Below, in pieces: positions 48,533 through 60,131 of a DNA stretch of 64,000 bases. The position numbers and the translations under genes are program-made. How positions within the stretch are numbered: position 1 is the first letter of the stretch; every line of letters begins with the position of its first letter. This stretch comes from Apodospora peruviana. Lineage: Eukaryota > Ascomycota > Sordariomycetes > Sordariales > Lasiosphaeriaceae. Location of the stretch: positions 868,001 through 932,000 of the forward strand of contig JAUEDM010000006.1 of assembly GCA_033439685.1 (NCBI GenBank), in the 5' to 3' direction. The notes beneath the pieces are model-generated. The model ran no database searches and was not told the origin of the DNA. It saw nothing but the letters and a program-made list of their open reading frames with translations.

Positions 48533-50662
48533 TCACAACTTCCGCCCAAACATCATAAACCCATACATGCCCCCAACCTCGGCCCTCGCAACAGGAATCT
48601 TCCTCATCCCCCAGCTCTCGGCACCCATCTTCCACCCTCGGCGCCCATCATCCTGCTTCTTCCCGTTCTGGCCATCAAACTCCCTGACCATCCACCCGCG
48701 GGACCCAACCTCGGACGTGCGCCAGCCAGCCTGCTTCAGCGCAGTCTTGCTCTTACTAACCCTCTTGAACGTGTCCTCAGCAACCTCGACAACTTCCAAC
48801 GGCTCTGACCGCTGCCTCAAGATCGCGCACCGGTTGCTAAACAGGTATAACAGATCCATATCCGCGCCCCAGAGGTCCGAAAGATCAATATACTTCAGAC
48901 TCGGGCTAACCCAAACCTCCTCATCATCCACATCCATCCTATTCTCCTCCTCCCCCTCACTCTGTTCATCGTCGGGCACAAAAAGCCGATTCACATCCTC
49001 CAACTTGAGCCCTCGCCCGATAGCCAACTCCTCAAGGTGCTTGCTCAGCGGCCTCAACAAATCCACATGAGAAGCATCCATCGCCGCGCCTTTCAGAGAC
49101 AAACTCTTGAGCGTCTTGGGCAGCACAGCCAACAGCTCAGTGGTATCGTCCACTCCAAAAAGCTGGTGCGTCCGCGCGTCGGTAGCAACGCTAAGATACT
49201 GCAGCTCCCGGACCCCAGGATGCTTGGCCAGGAAATCAATCACGTTCCTCGCCGACAACAACTTGCACTTGGCAAGATTGAGATGCGTGATCCTGGCCGT
49301 CGGCGGGATCGACGACAGCGCCGCGTCCGTGACCCTCGTCCCGGCAATATCGAGATGCGTCAGCTTCGCCAGCCGCGGCAGAACCGCCTCAAACACCGCC
49401 GACGGCACCGTCAGACACTTGTGCATCGACAACCGCCTTATAGAAAGCTCTGCCGGCCAGTCCTGGTCCACAATCGACGCGATAGCCTTCTTGAACTTCT
49501 CCGAGCTGCACCCGCACAGATCAAGCGCTTGCAAGCGAGGCAGGCCAACAAACAACTTCCGCAGGACCGTCGCATCGAGGTCTTCGTCGAGGTACTCCTG
49601 CCCCAGAAACTCCTGCAGGTGCGGCGTCAGCTCGAGGCACTGCAGCAGCGTCTCGGTCGTCAGGTTGCGGGCTTTTGAGCGCTCGGCCGCGGTCGAAAAC
49701 AGCTGCGATGGGTTGAAGTGGCAGAAATCGAGGCGGCGGACGATGGTGCCCAGCGGCGGGTGGGCGGCGATGTGCGTCAGGAACTTGTGGAAGATGCGGC
49801 TGTGGGGGATCGTGATGTTGCTGTACAGCGTCTCGAGGGTAGCAAAGTGCAGCGTGCGCGACGTCAGCAGCAGCGACATCAGGTCGATATTGCGGCGGGT
49901 AACACCGTTCGGCGGTACATCGATCACGAAGCAGTTGATGATGGATGCTAGTAATCATATTGTCAGTCTCACTGCAGATACAGGTACAGGTACAGCCAGG
50001 GACGGAATAGGCATGTGCTTACTGAGAATCTCAAACGGCAGTTTCTCGATCGGTGCCTCGCCCGGCTTATACGTCTTCTTTCCCATGGCACCTTTGCCAA
50101 ACGCCTTGGTGTTGCATCTGGGCGGGAGCCATGACTGGTGCAGGACCTTGAGATCGCCGAAACTCTTGCTCTGGAGCCGGCCCTTGACCTGGATCTCCTT
50201 CCAGCCCTTGAAGTTGTCGGCCGGGGTCCAGTATCCCAGCAGCTTGCTATTCGGGTGCGTTACCGGCGGTTGGAACTGGGTCTGCACCTGTGTCTGGGAC
50301 ATTCTGTTGTTGATGTTGTTGTTGTTATCGTATTGGTGGGAGGGATCAACAGCAGCAGCAGAAGTGCTGTGTGGAGCCGTCGAAAAATCGTCAACCACAG
50401 CCTCGTCAGTTGGGGGGGTGGCAGTGTACGACGACAGCTTGGAGTGGGTAAAGGTCTGGGGCAGGGTGCTTTCGTTCTCCCGGATAGAGGAAAAAGATGA
50501 GCGAGAGGCCCTGTCCGGGGTGGCCGGTCGAACAAGGTCGGCGGCCATGGTTTTATGTTCAGATGCCGACGGGGATGGGCAGTCGTTGTGCAACGGTGGT
50601 GAAGACCGTGACGGGAGATGGTGGTCCGGAAGAGGAGTGTGGTGAGTAGAAGAAACGGCCAT
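48533..50662 (-). CDS. F-box-like leucine-rich-repeat protein
   Basis: Exons 50662-50023 and 49947-48533 give 684 residues; the 75-bp intron (donor GTAAGC) joins KLPFEIL to TSIINCFVIDV. F-box proteins of this kind bring substrates to SCF ubiquitin ligases; the substrate here is unknown. The F-box-like segment spans about residues 205-255 (LPFEIL, then SLLLTSRTLHFATLETLYSNI) and is split by the intron. Leucine-rich repeats run from about 290 to 560, with units such as LTHLDIAGTRVTDAALSSI and ITHLNLAKCKLLSARNVIDFL. Residues 1-150 are Ser/Thr/Pro-rich and probably disordered. An acidic patch (EGEEENRMDVDDEE) interrupts the repeats. The ATG at 50662 is the first in the open frame; the frame stays open to 50734 but without another ATG. 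Annotation is by pattern and repeat content, so the specific orthologue is not named. Confidence 0.82.
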
Positions 50663-53600
50663 GTTGACGATAGGGACCAAATGGGACCGTTCCCCAAGTA
50701 CAGTCAATAATAGGTTGGAAAGTGGACTTGTCACTTATGCGTGCGTGTGCGTGTTTGTGTTACCGGTCAGGATCAGGTGTGGTGAGATGATGCAGGACAG
50801 AAATGGCGACAGGGAGGAGGAGGAGGAGCGGTATGTACAGCAAGATCGATGATTCGACCGGATGCCCGCTTGCTCTAATAATCCAGAAGTCAAGGTGACG
50901 AAGGCTTCGCTTCGAGCTTGCTCTGCTTCGCAGTTCCGCTGGTGTGGTCGTCTGGTCTCACAGACAAAGACCGGAAGGCGGATGGATGGCCCTTTCTATT
51001 AGTCAAAGGACGAGCTTGTTAGGTAACAAGAAGGTCCCTCGAATGCAGTGATGCGGGGAACGGAGTTGCGAGGTTGTTTAGGAAAGAAACCACACGGATC
51101 CGCTGTCGTGAACACGGCCTTCCGGAAGTGGATGAGCTGGTGGATAAACTTCTGGAGCGTACGAGGTCGAGGCGTGATGCCAATGCCAGCAGCCGGCGCA
51201 AAACTATAATGCCAACCCGTCCAGTACCTAGCCAGGACTACCTATTCGATGCAGTTAAACTCCCGGCAATAAGGTCAGACCTCCAGGTATGGTAGTGTTG
51301 AGTTCGGCACGTCTGTGTGGATACTATAATCGTTCGTTCAATCGATCGATGGACAGGGAGGTGATCGAGTCGATGTCGAGTCGTGATACAAAGTTTGTTG
51401 ATGTTGGAACTCGAGATGTGCGATTGATGCTGTATGGCTTAGACAACAAAACATATACCAGACTAATGGGTGGCAAGGCTGTCTTGAAATAAATACGTCA
51501 ACCCTCTCGGCTTTAGAAAACAGGCGAGATCGGCCGCGGCTAGATACCCTTTTTTTCTCAGTCTCTTTCCTTGGAATATTACACAATGCGAAAAAAAAGC
51601 TTGACAGGATGGATGGGCAGGATGCCCTGATGTGGATGGAGACGACCCCTTTTGTCAGCTGTGCCATCTTGACCGCAGACGCCCGGTCATCGCCCGGCGG
51701 CTGGCGACCAGATCAAATCAATCCTTGCGACAGGAACGGAGTCGCCCAGCCGAGCTGGCGACATCATCAGGGACGGACCCCGTTTAAAAATGCCAACGTG
51801 ACGATCACTTGACGGTAGAGTGGATTATGCTGCGTAAGGAAAAATAAAAAGCAAAAAATGGATCTCCGTGGAGCTCACAGCCATTCCCCGTCGTAACACG
51901 AAATATTTCTTTTTGGTTCGCCTCGTTGGTGTGAGTGTGCCCCGTGTCCGGACGGTTGGCGATGACTCCATCGAAGATCCAATGCTGGGCCGGGCTGTGT
52001 GTGGCCAATATGCTGTGCAGGTTCAACAGGGGCGTCACCATTTTTGCGACGGACGAACATGGTGCGCGGGAAAGACGCGAAACGGCGAGCAATTGACGAC
52101 TTCAATGCCAAGTGGACAAGCAAGTAAATCCAACCGCAAAAATGTTGAAAGCGTGACCTCGCCGCTGCTTCCAAAAGGTCGAATACCCGAGTTTCCATGA
52201 CATGCCGTAACATCATCGGTGTAGGTTGGCCGGGTCCGAGGTACAGTACTGTACGTAATGATTTGTCTCCCAAAACGACTCTCCGCCAACGGAAGCTGTC
52301 AGGGGACACCACCACTAAGGAAAAATACTTATACTCGCAAACTCGTTACATACGCTAGCGAACGACTCCAGTCGAACAGATCCCGTGCCACGATCTCGGT
52401 CGTTGTTTGGCGCCGGCTCTTTTGTTTGTCTTTCACAATCCATAACGGACCATGTCGAGAGAGGTAGGTATTGGAGGCGCGTACTGACGTGACATGTTCC
52501 GGTGTTGGCGTTACCTAATTCACCATCCTGCAACGTATGTACCTACACTTAGTCCTATGGACCTTCCGTACCAACTGATGTGAAGAGTCTTTCTTTCTCT
52601 CTCCACCACAGCTGTGGAACCTCCTAGAACAATACCAAGCAAGCACGGACAGGTCCATGAATTGGCCGAGAGAGAGAGAACCTCTACGGGCGGGCGACCA
52701 CAGACCATCTGTGTACCTTACTGCGTAGCGCCGTTGTCGGAACCTTTACCTCGCTGGTGGTGACTCGACGGTATACTGAACAATGTCGATCCGAAAAAGC
52801 CGAAAGGGTCACAAAACGCGAAAGTGACGAAAGGTCCGGGGAAAAAGAGCCAAAACTCCGATTGATTTGAGAGCTGCTATCTGATCTGCTGATATGAGAT
52901 GGCAGCTGAAATCTTCGGCCAGTCCGCACGTCGTGTCCATCGTCACATCCTGCGAAGACTTTTGAGTGGTACTTGCCAAGCCCCGGCGGCGCTGGGCAAG
53001 ATGGAGGCTCATCTGTTCACGTGCACTGATCATTCGCCTTGACAAAAGGCGGCGCCGTCGTCGCGGCCGGGCGGGTTCCAGGGGGACCGGGGTTGTCCCT
53101 GGCCCGACAGATGCACAAAAAATCTGGGGAGCCGCCTGCAGCCGCCTGGAGCTAAGCTAGATCTTGCCCTAGCGCAGCCAGCCTTCCCGATCATTTTCAC
53201 TTGCTTTTCCCGGTTTCCCCACATTTTCACCAAATCTTTTTTGGCCCAGGCAGTGGCTAGTGGAACGGAAGCTGCTCCAACGTACGACGGACGACCGACA
53301 GGCCCTGTTGGTAGGTACATGATCCGACGGGAAACTTCTCTCGGTCAACCACCAGCTCTCCGTGGCCCGAGTATTCTACAGCGTTGCATAGAAAAGAATC
53401 GAAACTCCCGCCTGAGGCGTTCCGACTTCTGTTCTAACCAACCTTCTTTTCTCCATTCTTGTTTCTCGTAAGACGTTCTCTCCGGCTTCCAAGGCACGAC
53501 CGTGGCCAAGAGAAGCTCGCTACCAGAAGACCTCGTGAATAGTCTTTCTTATACGCATGTTGTGTCGTCAGACGTATCACCACATACATACACGTATTCG

Positions 53601-54486
53601 CTCCCTACACCATCCTTCAGCCACGTGTAGACAAAAATATCGAGTCCCTGGTAAGCGGGACACATCTCGAACTGCAGGTCAGCCAGGTTGTGGTATATGT
53701 ATTCATATAGGTAAGGTAAGATAGACCTGAAGAAAACTGCACGTCAGGCACAGTCATATTCCATACTCCGGGCCGGTCCTTTCCCACGGTAAGAGAAGGC
53801 TCATAGGAAAGGAGGACTTTTACAATCCCCCAACAGGTTTATATATACCTACCTACCTACCCTTATCTACCTGTCACACGTGATCAAAATATGACACATA
53901 ACCACAGTACGGTGCAAATCCTTTCTTTCAATCCGGGTGTGGTTGCTTTTCCACACGGAAAGACGGATTCGTCAGGGAGGTATTTGAAGCTGCCGGTTTC
54001 TTGTGAAGTATATGTAATTCAGAGCAATTGTAAGCTGATATCCATGAGCTGAGTGAGGCTGTTGTTGAGAACCCAAAATAACTTCATCTCGTCTTGGATG
54101 CATGACTAACAAGCAATCGGTACTTCCTACCTCCCGGCACAGATTTGTTGTCCACCTAGGTTGCAAGTGATAGATAGGTCAAAGAACTTGACGTGCTTGA
54201 CTCCAATCTCAAACTGATGGATAGGCCCTTTCTTCGATCTCACGTTTGAGACAGACCTGAGATAATACATGGAACATTCAATATCCGTAGGTATCTAGGC
54301 TAATAACCTTAAAAGGGCTATGACCATGCGAAAAAGTACATACACACTTCGCTGCCTTTTATCCTCTTGACATGACCAGCAAACCAACCACTAACATTGA
54401 CATAAGAGGCAAGAATGGGGACCAAAATTGAGTTAGGTATTTCCTGTGCCTGTCCTTTACTTTACTTTCCAGCTATATGTATGGAA
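50663..54486. other. Non-coding interval between the F-box/LRR and ING genes
   Basis: About 3.8 kb. The left part should hold the F-box/LRR promoter, the right part 3' sequence of the ING gene. A (CTAC)n-type simple repeat lies near 53840-53862 and GTAC-rich palindromic sequence near 52238-52256. Open frames are short and unsupported. Confidence 0.5.
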
Positions 54487-54492
54487 CCCCCC

Positions 54493-54523
<31 letters not shown>

Positions 54524-54534
54524 AAAAAAAAAAA
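54487..54534. repeat. Compound homopolymer tract C27-A21
   Basis: Twenty-seven C followed directly by twenty-one A on the + strand, about 350 bp 3' of the stop codon of the minus-strand ING gene. Same order and strand as the tract at 48482-48528. Confidence 0.95.
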
Positions 54535-54885
54535 GTAAACCTTCGGTAAACCCGAATTCAGACCACCAAAACCAGACAGGTAGGTTTGTTGGTGAAACAT
54601 TGTAGTAAAGACGAAATATAATCCTCAGAGAAAGCCGCCCAAACCTTACAGAAACCACAACCCATTCGAATATGTTCCAAGAAATAAATAGATAGCAAAC
54701 CCAGCCAACCCAGCTAGCAACACACCCCAAGCCAAACAAGTCGAACAACAACAGTACTACAACCACACTCACTCCCTGTGAAACCATGATAATGATAACG
54801 TGATACCGAGAACAAAAACGAAAGGGTTTCTCTCTGGGTCAATTCAACAGCTAAATTGCCCATTAGGCACCTGAGAAGAAGAACA

Positions 54886-57375
54886 TCATCTCCTTTGTAA
54901 CCGTTTTTTACAATCCTCGCAATACCATTTCGCTAATATTTCATTCGCGTTAGCAAGACAGACTTCTCACAATCAAGGGGAGACAAAAAAAAAACTCACC
55001 ATTCCCTTTAGGAGCAACCTTGAGCCCCACACACTCCAGATGGAACCATTCCCTCGGACACCCATCCCCATCACAAGCAACCATTGACCCGTAGCTCACC
55101 CCATTGCACACGCAATACCGCTGCTCATCAACATCAGCATCATCGTAATCATCCTCCCCACCTCCTGCGGCAGTAGCAGTACCACCACCATGGCCTCCAG
55201 AACCAACAGCAACACTACTACCTGAACTCGGAACAGAAGCACGGGCAACAGGCCCATCCTTATCCTTATCCTTGTCTTTCTTCCCGGCATCTTTATCAGC
55301 GGCTGATGAAGCTTGACGGTGGTGGTGTTGTGGGCCAACAGCAGCTACATTAGCCACCGCCGCCGCGGCAGCAGCAGCAGCAGCAGACAAAGACGCGCCT
55401 TTCTTGTGCGACCGCTTCGTGGTGGTCGTGGTGGTCCTGTCCGCAGCCGCACCGCCAGTACCCGCGCCGCTCCCGGCCCCACCATCGGCAGCATTCCTTG
55501 AAGATCTTGACCTAGCCATCATTGTGGTCCCCGCACTCGCCTCAGCAAACGTCGCCATTGCCGGAGTAGACGGTTTGCTCGCGCGCCCGCTCTTCGTGGT
55601 AGTCACGGTCGATATCGGTGCCGGCGGCGGCAGCTTGGGCGTCGATTCTTTTTTTGTAAGTTCGCGCTCCTCAATCTTCACTGCAGACTCTTTCTTGCTG
55701 CTACTGTTGCTGCTACCGCTACCGCTAACAGCGGTGTTGTTGCCATTTGGAGCTGGTGATGGGTCCGGTGGAGGAGGGAGAACCTCCGTCTCTGGTTTGG
55801 ATGATGCCGGTTCGGGAATCCCGTTCGCTGATGCCGTGGTTGGCTCTTTCTGTGTCTTTGTGTTGTCTGTGCTTGTTTTCGCGCCGTTGCTCAGCGAGCT
55901 TGTATCGTGTATGCTTGTCGGTATACCATTGGGTAGTTTGCTGTTGGTGGAGGTTGCGGAGGGAGGACGTTGTCGCGCGGGCTCACCGTTGGACTGCGCC
56001 GAGTTCTGCCGTGCGCGGGATGAGGCCGGCCGCGGAGGGGCGGGGATAGGGACTGGCGAGCTGCGTCCGATCTTGGCCACATCTGGGAAGTTCGCGATGA
56101 GCGGCGAGGATACGACGGATGGCGACATGGTGGAGGGGTTTGTCCTGCTAATGAATTGGTCAGTTAATCGAAATATCGCAAGGTAGCAAGGGTCCTCGAA
56201 GCATACCTCTTCTTTGCTTGGTTACTGGAAGTCGGTAGCGCTTTGCGCTTCTTACTTGTAGGTTCTGGTACAGGCGTCTCTCTTGGGCTGGTCGTCTTCG
56301 GTTTCGGCGCAGTACTGCCAAACACGGTACTCATGGCGCGCTCCGCTGGAGCTGGAGCTGCATTCTTCAAGCGCCTCTTCGTCGGAGCGGTCCCGTTGCT
56401 TGTGGCAGCACCAGAGATACCCAGACCAACAGCCGCTGCTGCAGCGTCGGCTGGAGGTTTCCGCGATTTGCCAGTTCCTTGTGATTTCTTGCCCGTCTCA
56501 TGTGGCTTTGCATCTGATTCGGCTTCGGCCGCTTGGTTCTGAGCCTGAGCCTTGGAGTTCTTCTTCGCGGCCAATGCCTGCTTCCTGTCATTGCTCCGCG
56601 CGGCCGCTTCTTCGGCCAGCTGTTGAGCAGCGGCGGAGAGGGTAGCCGCACCCTCACGACGCGACCGTTCAGCCTGCGCCTGAGTCGCCTTGGACACTCT
56701 GTTCTCCACGTATGCCCAGTGTGTAGTGCTGCCCCATTTGGCCTCGTCGCTGAATTCGCCTTCGAGGTGTGGCCAAATCTCGTCAATGCGCGCCATCTGC
56801 TTCTGTAAGGCGTCGTTGGCGGTCGAGATGACATGGTTCTTTTCCTCCAAAGACACGAGCATTTCCTGCATTTTCAAGGCAGCTTGCCTGAACAGCTGGC
56901 GACGCGGCATGGTAGGATCGAAGGTGGCATTGTGGACAGACCCGACACTGGAGGGCGCTCCGAGCTGGTTGGCACCGAAGACAGCACCAGTACTGCTATT
57001 CTGTGCGCTCATGGGTGTGGCAACGCTGCTGGCAGCATCATTGATCGATCGCGCAGGGTCGGGGGCGGGGGTCTTGAGTGCAGCTTCGACGAGTTGAAAG
57101 AGCGCGGCTTCGGGAGCGAAGATCTTGGCGTCAACCTCTTTGAGGAGCGTGAAGTGACGAACAAGCTCCTTGGGAAGAGCGGTGATAGCGTCTGCAAAGT
57201 GTGTAACGGCTGGGAAGATGTCGATGGGCTGCTGTGGCACGGGTTCGCTCGCGAGTGAGTTGTTCCTATTGAGGGACGAGGTGCGCGGCGGGTTGATTCG
57301 CGTCTGGCGCACTGGCTGGGCTCTGCGACTCGAGCCGGCCGAGCTCTCAGGAGCCAGCGGTTTAGCTGTCTTCAT
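54886..57375 (-). CDS. ING-family PHD-finger chromatin protein
   Basis: Exons 57375-56207, 56144-55000 and 54932-54886 give 786 residues. ING proteins are subunits of histone acetyltransferase or deacetylase complexes and read histone H3 lysine-4 methylation. The ING-type N-terminal helices begin near residue 50 (AVTHFADAITALPKELVRHF). The PHD finger is at the extreme C-terminus, about 738-782: YCVCNGVSYGSMVACDGDGC, then REWFHLECVG, then AKWYCEDC, with all eight zinc ligands present. The last exon encodes only 15 codons, including the final two PHD cysteines, so it is easy to miss. The linker of roughly 500 residues is Ser/Ala/Thr/Pro-rich with a poly-Ala run and KDKDKDKD, and is probably disordered. 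The ATG at 57375 is the first in frame; the frame is open upstream but has no ATG. Whether it is the Pho23-like or Yng-like member cannot be told here. Confidence 0.87.
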
Positions 57376-58324
57376 GGTCGAGCTTTGCGCGGGGGACGAT
57401 AGCAAGCTACAGCCAGAGGGATTTGTCGTGGAAGAAGAAGACGAGGTCGGGTGGGTGAAAGGAGAAAGTCGGAGGGGGGGTTCGGGTAGAAGCCAGATTG
57501 GATCGAGTTTGGGTCGGTCTAGGTCTGGCGCTTTCGGTTGGTCTCGAGGCAGCTGGGAAGCTGCCGGAGGCGCCAAAGAGGTTGAAGCAGAATTCGAGAT
57601 TGAAAGCCGGAAACGAGTGTCAAATCATCTGTAGTTGAGCTCGTTGAGGTCAGTTGCAAGAAAATCAATCCAGTGGCGCCGGTGAGAGTTCGGGGTAGGG
57701 GAAAATTAGGTGGGCGAGCCTCGAACGCCGGAGCGGGACTTCCACAGTCCACGGGGCCGCCCAGGTACACACCCCCTCTGGCCCCCAGCAAGTGGTCCCA
57801 ACTCTGCCGGCTGGGCGGCTGGCGCGCTGCCGCGCATAGTTGAATGCGCTGTCAGTCTTAAATTTCTGACCCTCCGATACGTCACAATCCGCGATAAGAT
57901 AAGAAACGCGCGCCACAACTGTAACACCCGACAGCTCCCGTCTGGAAGCTTTCCAGCAACACGTTGGGATGGAGTTCTTGATGCAGATGAAAATAATTGC
58001 TACAGCCGTCTAATATTCAGATTGAATGGGCATTGCAATCCCATGGCGCATAAACATGTGTATTTCATTTTCACGTATATACCAACTTACTCGAGAAGCC
58101 AAAAGGCTTGTACAACACGAAGGATCTGAACAAGTAAATCTATCTCTACCTACTTAACCAGTTTAGATTTATAGAATTATATAGCCTTCCCAACGCCTCG
58201 CCTGCATCCACAGAACTGCAACCGCAACCTCAGGGCGGATGACCCTGCCATTACGCCCAAGATGCAAAGCGCCTACCAGCCCTTCCATCTTTTATCGCGG
58301 AGAGCCCGCTCCCACTATCATCGT
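57376..58324. other. Spacer between ING promoter and the cis-prenyltransferase 3' end
   Basis: The left part is the 5' leader and promoter of the ING gene. The open frame continuing upstream of its ATG to about 57576 has no ATG and looks like Pro/Ser-biased leader sequence. No other feature is seen. Confidence 0.5.
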
Positions 58325-59517
58325 TCACGCTTGTTTCGTCCGTCGGCTAGGCTTCTCGTCCCTCTCCTTTTGCTTCTGGCGCCACTGCCACTCCACTAGT
58401 ACCGGGAGGAAATTCCAAAGGTCGAACTCGGGCCAGAAGCACTTAAGGAAGAAGATCTGGGTGTCTTGGTGGCATTGCCAGAGCATGAAATCGCTCAGCC
58501 TTTCCACCCCGCTTGTGCGTATGAAGAGGTCCAGCGGCGGGCATTCGGCAGTGTACATGTGGCTGTCGAGCGTCTCGGATGTGATGTTTTCCGCATTTGG
58601 GTAGATTGTCACATTCTCCGTGGCTACCGACTTCAGGGGCGGTGAGTCTGGGGGAAGTGTAGTCGAGGATGACACGGACTCGTCGGGGTCCTCGGGCCGA
58701 GAAGTAGGTGGTGAAGGGGACGCTTCTCTGACTGTCGACAGGGAGGTCTCATTCTTGTCACCCTGCTTGGACAATATCTTCTGGGTAATTCGGTTCTGGG
58801 AGAAGGGAGTGCTGTGGGGACGGGGTGTTGTCGAGTATTCCTCTACCGTCGAACGTACTGCCGTGGTAATCTCCTCCCTCGAAGTATATGGAAAGCAAAT
58901 ATTAAGGATCGCCCTACGGATATTGATTAGTCTGGAGTCAGCCCAGACCGGCGGGCATGCGTATAGTTGCACCTTACTTTGTATTGTGTTTTGTCCTGGC
59001 AACAGCCCTGTCGACGACCTCGAGAACATCGGGGCTAATCAGATCCCGCTGGCCCAGCACGCGAATGCCAGCGCCATATCGCTCGAGCAATTCTCCATGT
59101 TGTACTAGCTGTTCCAGCTTGAGCTTCGCCAGCTGCATCAGGCCATCGACCTCGTATTTGGGACGGTTGTAGTTTTCGATGCTGAACGCGTAGACCGTCA
59201 CGACCTTGACGCCGCACTTGTAGCATATCTCGAGAACCTGGTAATTGCATTAGCTGGTGGTGGCAATTCGGGAAAGATGCGGGAGCTGCGCGCACCCGTG
59301 CTAGAGCTTCAAACCCGAGGTTGTGGCCCTCGACCGTCTCAATCTTGTGACTCCGCGCATATCTCCGATTGCCATCCATCACGAAAGCGACATGCTGAGG
59401 AATGGGGCCCTGGCGCAATGCCCCGATCACGGTCTCGCGAAGACGCTTGGTGGCCCATTCTGCGGGAGGCGAGCTGAGGAACCAGCTGCGGAAGCGCGAC
59501 AAGTAGAGGTCCGACAT
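58325..59517 (-). CDS. cis-prenyltransferase, dehydrodolichyl diphosphate synthase (Rer2/Srt1-like)
   Basis: Exons 59517-59296, 59237-58978 and 58913-58325 give 356 residues. The enzyme adds isopentenyl diphosphate units to farnesyl diphosphate in cis, making the long-chain precursor of dolichol for protein glycosylation at the ER. The catalytic motif HVAFVMDGNRRYA has its key Asp at residue 48. Further family elements are GFEALARVLEICYKCGVKVVTVYAFSIENY (the first intron falls inside it, after ALAR), LNICFPYTSREE, and the substrate-binding RTSGVERLSDFMLWQ near 293-307. Between the last two lies an insert of about 80 residues (188-270), rich in Ser, Pro and Thr, that splits the catalytic domain. 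Donors are GTGCGC and GTAAGG. The ATG at 59517 gives the usual short N-terminus; the longer frame upstream reads as leader. Confidence 0.92.
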
Positions 59518-60131
59518 TTTGATCGATATGTCGAATCGCGGCAAGGGTCGGCAAAGGTCGGTGGCGGTGGGAGGTTTCGGATCGCAGAAAACGAGTGTAA
59601 TTGACAACGACAGTCTTGGTAGGGTTAATTAGAAGATAACATGATTACGATGTGGTTGTTTGCATGTTTCTTGATTATTGTCGGTATGAGCTTACGTATC
59701 CAAATGGAAGGGATAAATGTCGGCATGTCAGCGTGTCCCATCCATCCTGTCCCTGGTTGTTCCTCGGTGTGAGGAATTGCAGGGTCGAAAAGACGCCCCA
59801 CTTAACCCCAAACACAGATGTCATCGCTGGCACTTTACGAACTGGACCTTGACAACCTCCGACACGGTGGAACAGTGACACAGTGACACCAGGGACCACG
59901 AGCCATTGACGAGGCTGGCTTACTTTTTCGTCTCGAACGCCCAACCTTATCAGGCTACCGACGATCTTTTTAGCTTTCATGCTTTAAGCACAGCTATTCC
60001 AAGTCAACAGAAGCGCGAGGACAATCTAACGACGTCTGTTCTTTTGCCCGCTTCATCCTCACCCCTCCATCCCCCTGAAAATGCTGCGCTAGCATGACCA
60101 GTGATCACCATTTTCTTGCCAACACAGCAAC
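59518..60131. promoter_or_regulatory. Divergent promoter interval, cis-prenyltransferase / Dsc2-like
   Basis: A 614-bp spacer between two opposed start codons. Short frames occur on both strands without support. It presumably contains both promoters. Confidence 0.5.

Noticed and set aside
49107..50645. 512-codon open frame antisense to the F-box/LRR gene
   Set aside because: It is the complement of a well-supported coding region with GC-rich third positions, and its product has no domain.
55404..56186. 260-codon Val/Leu/Ser-rich frame antisense to the ING gene
   Set aside because: It arises from the complement of Ser/Ala/Thr-rich codons in the disordered linker.
57376..57576. 67-codon N-terminal extension of the ING protein
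   Set aside because: The extended frame contains no ATG and is Pro/Ser-biased, as leader DNA often is.
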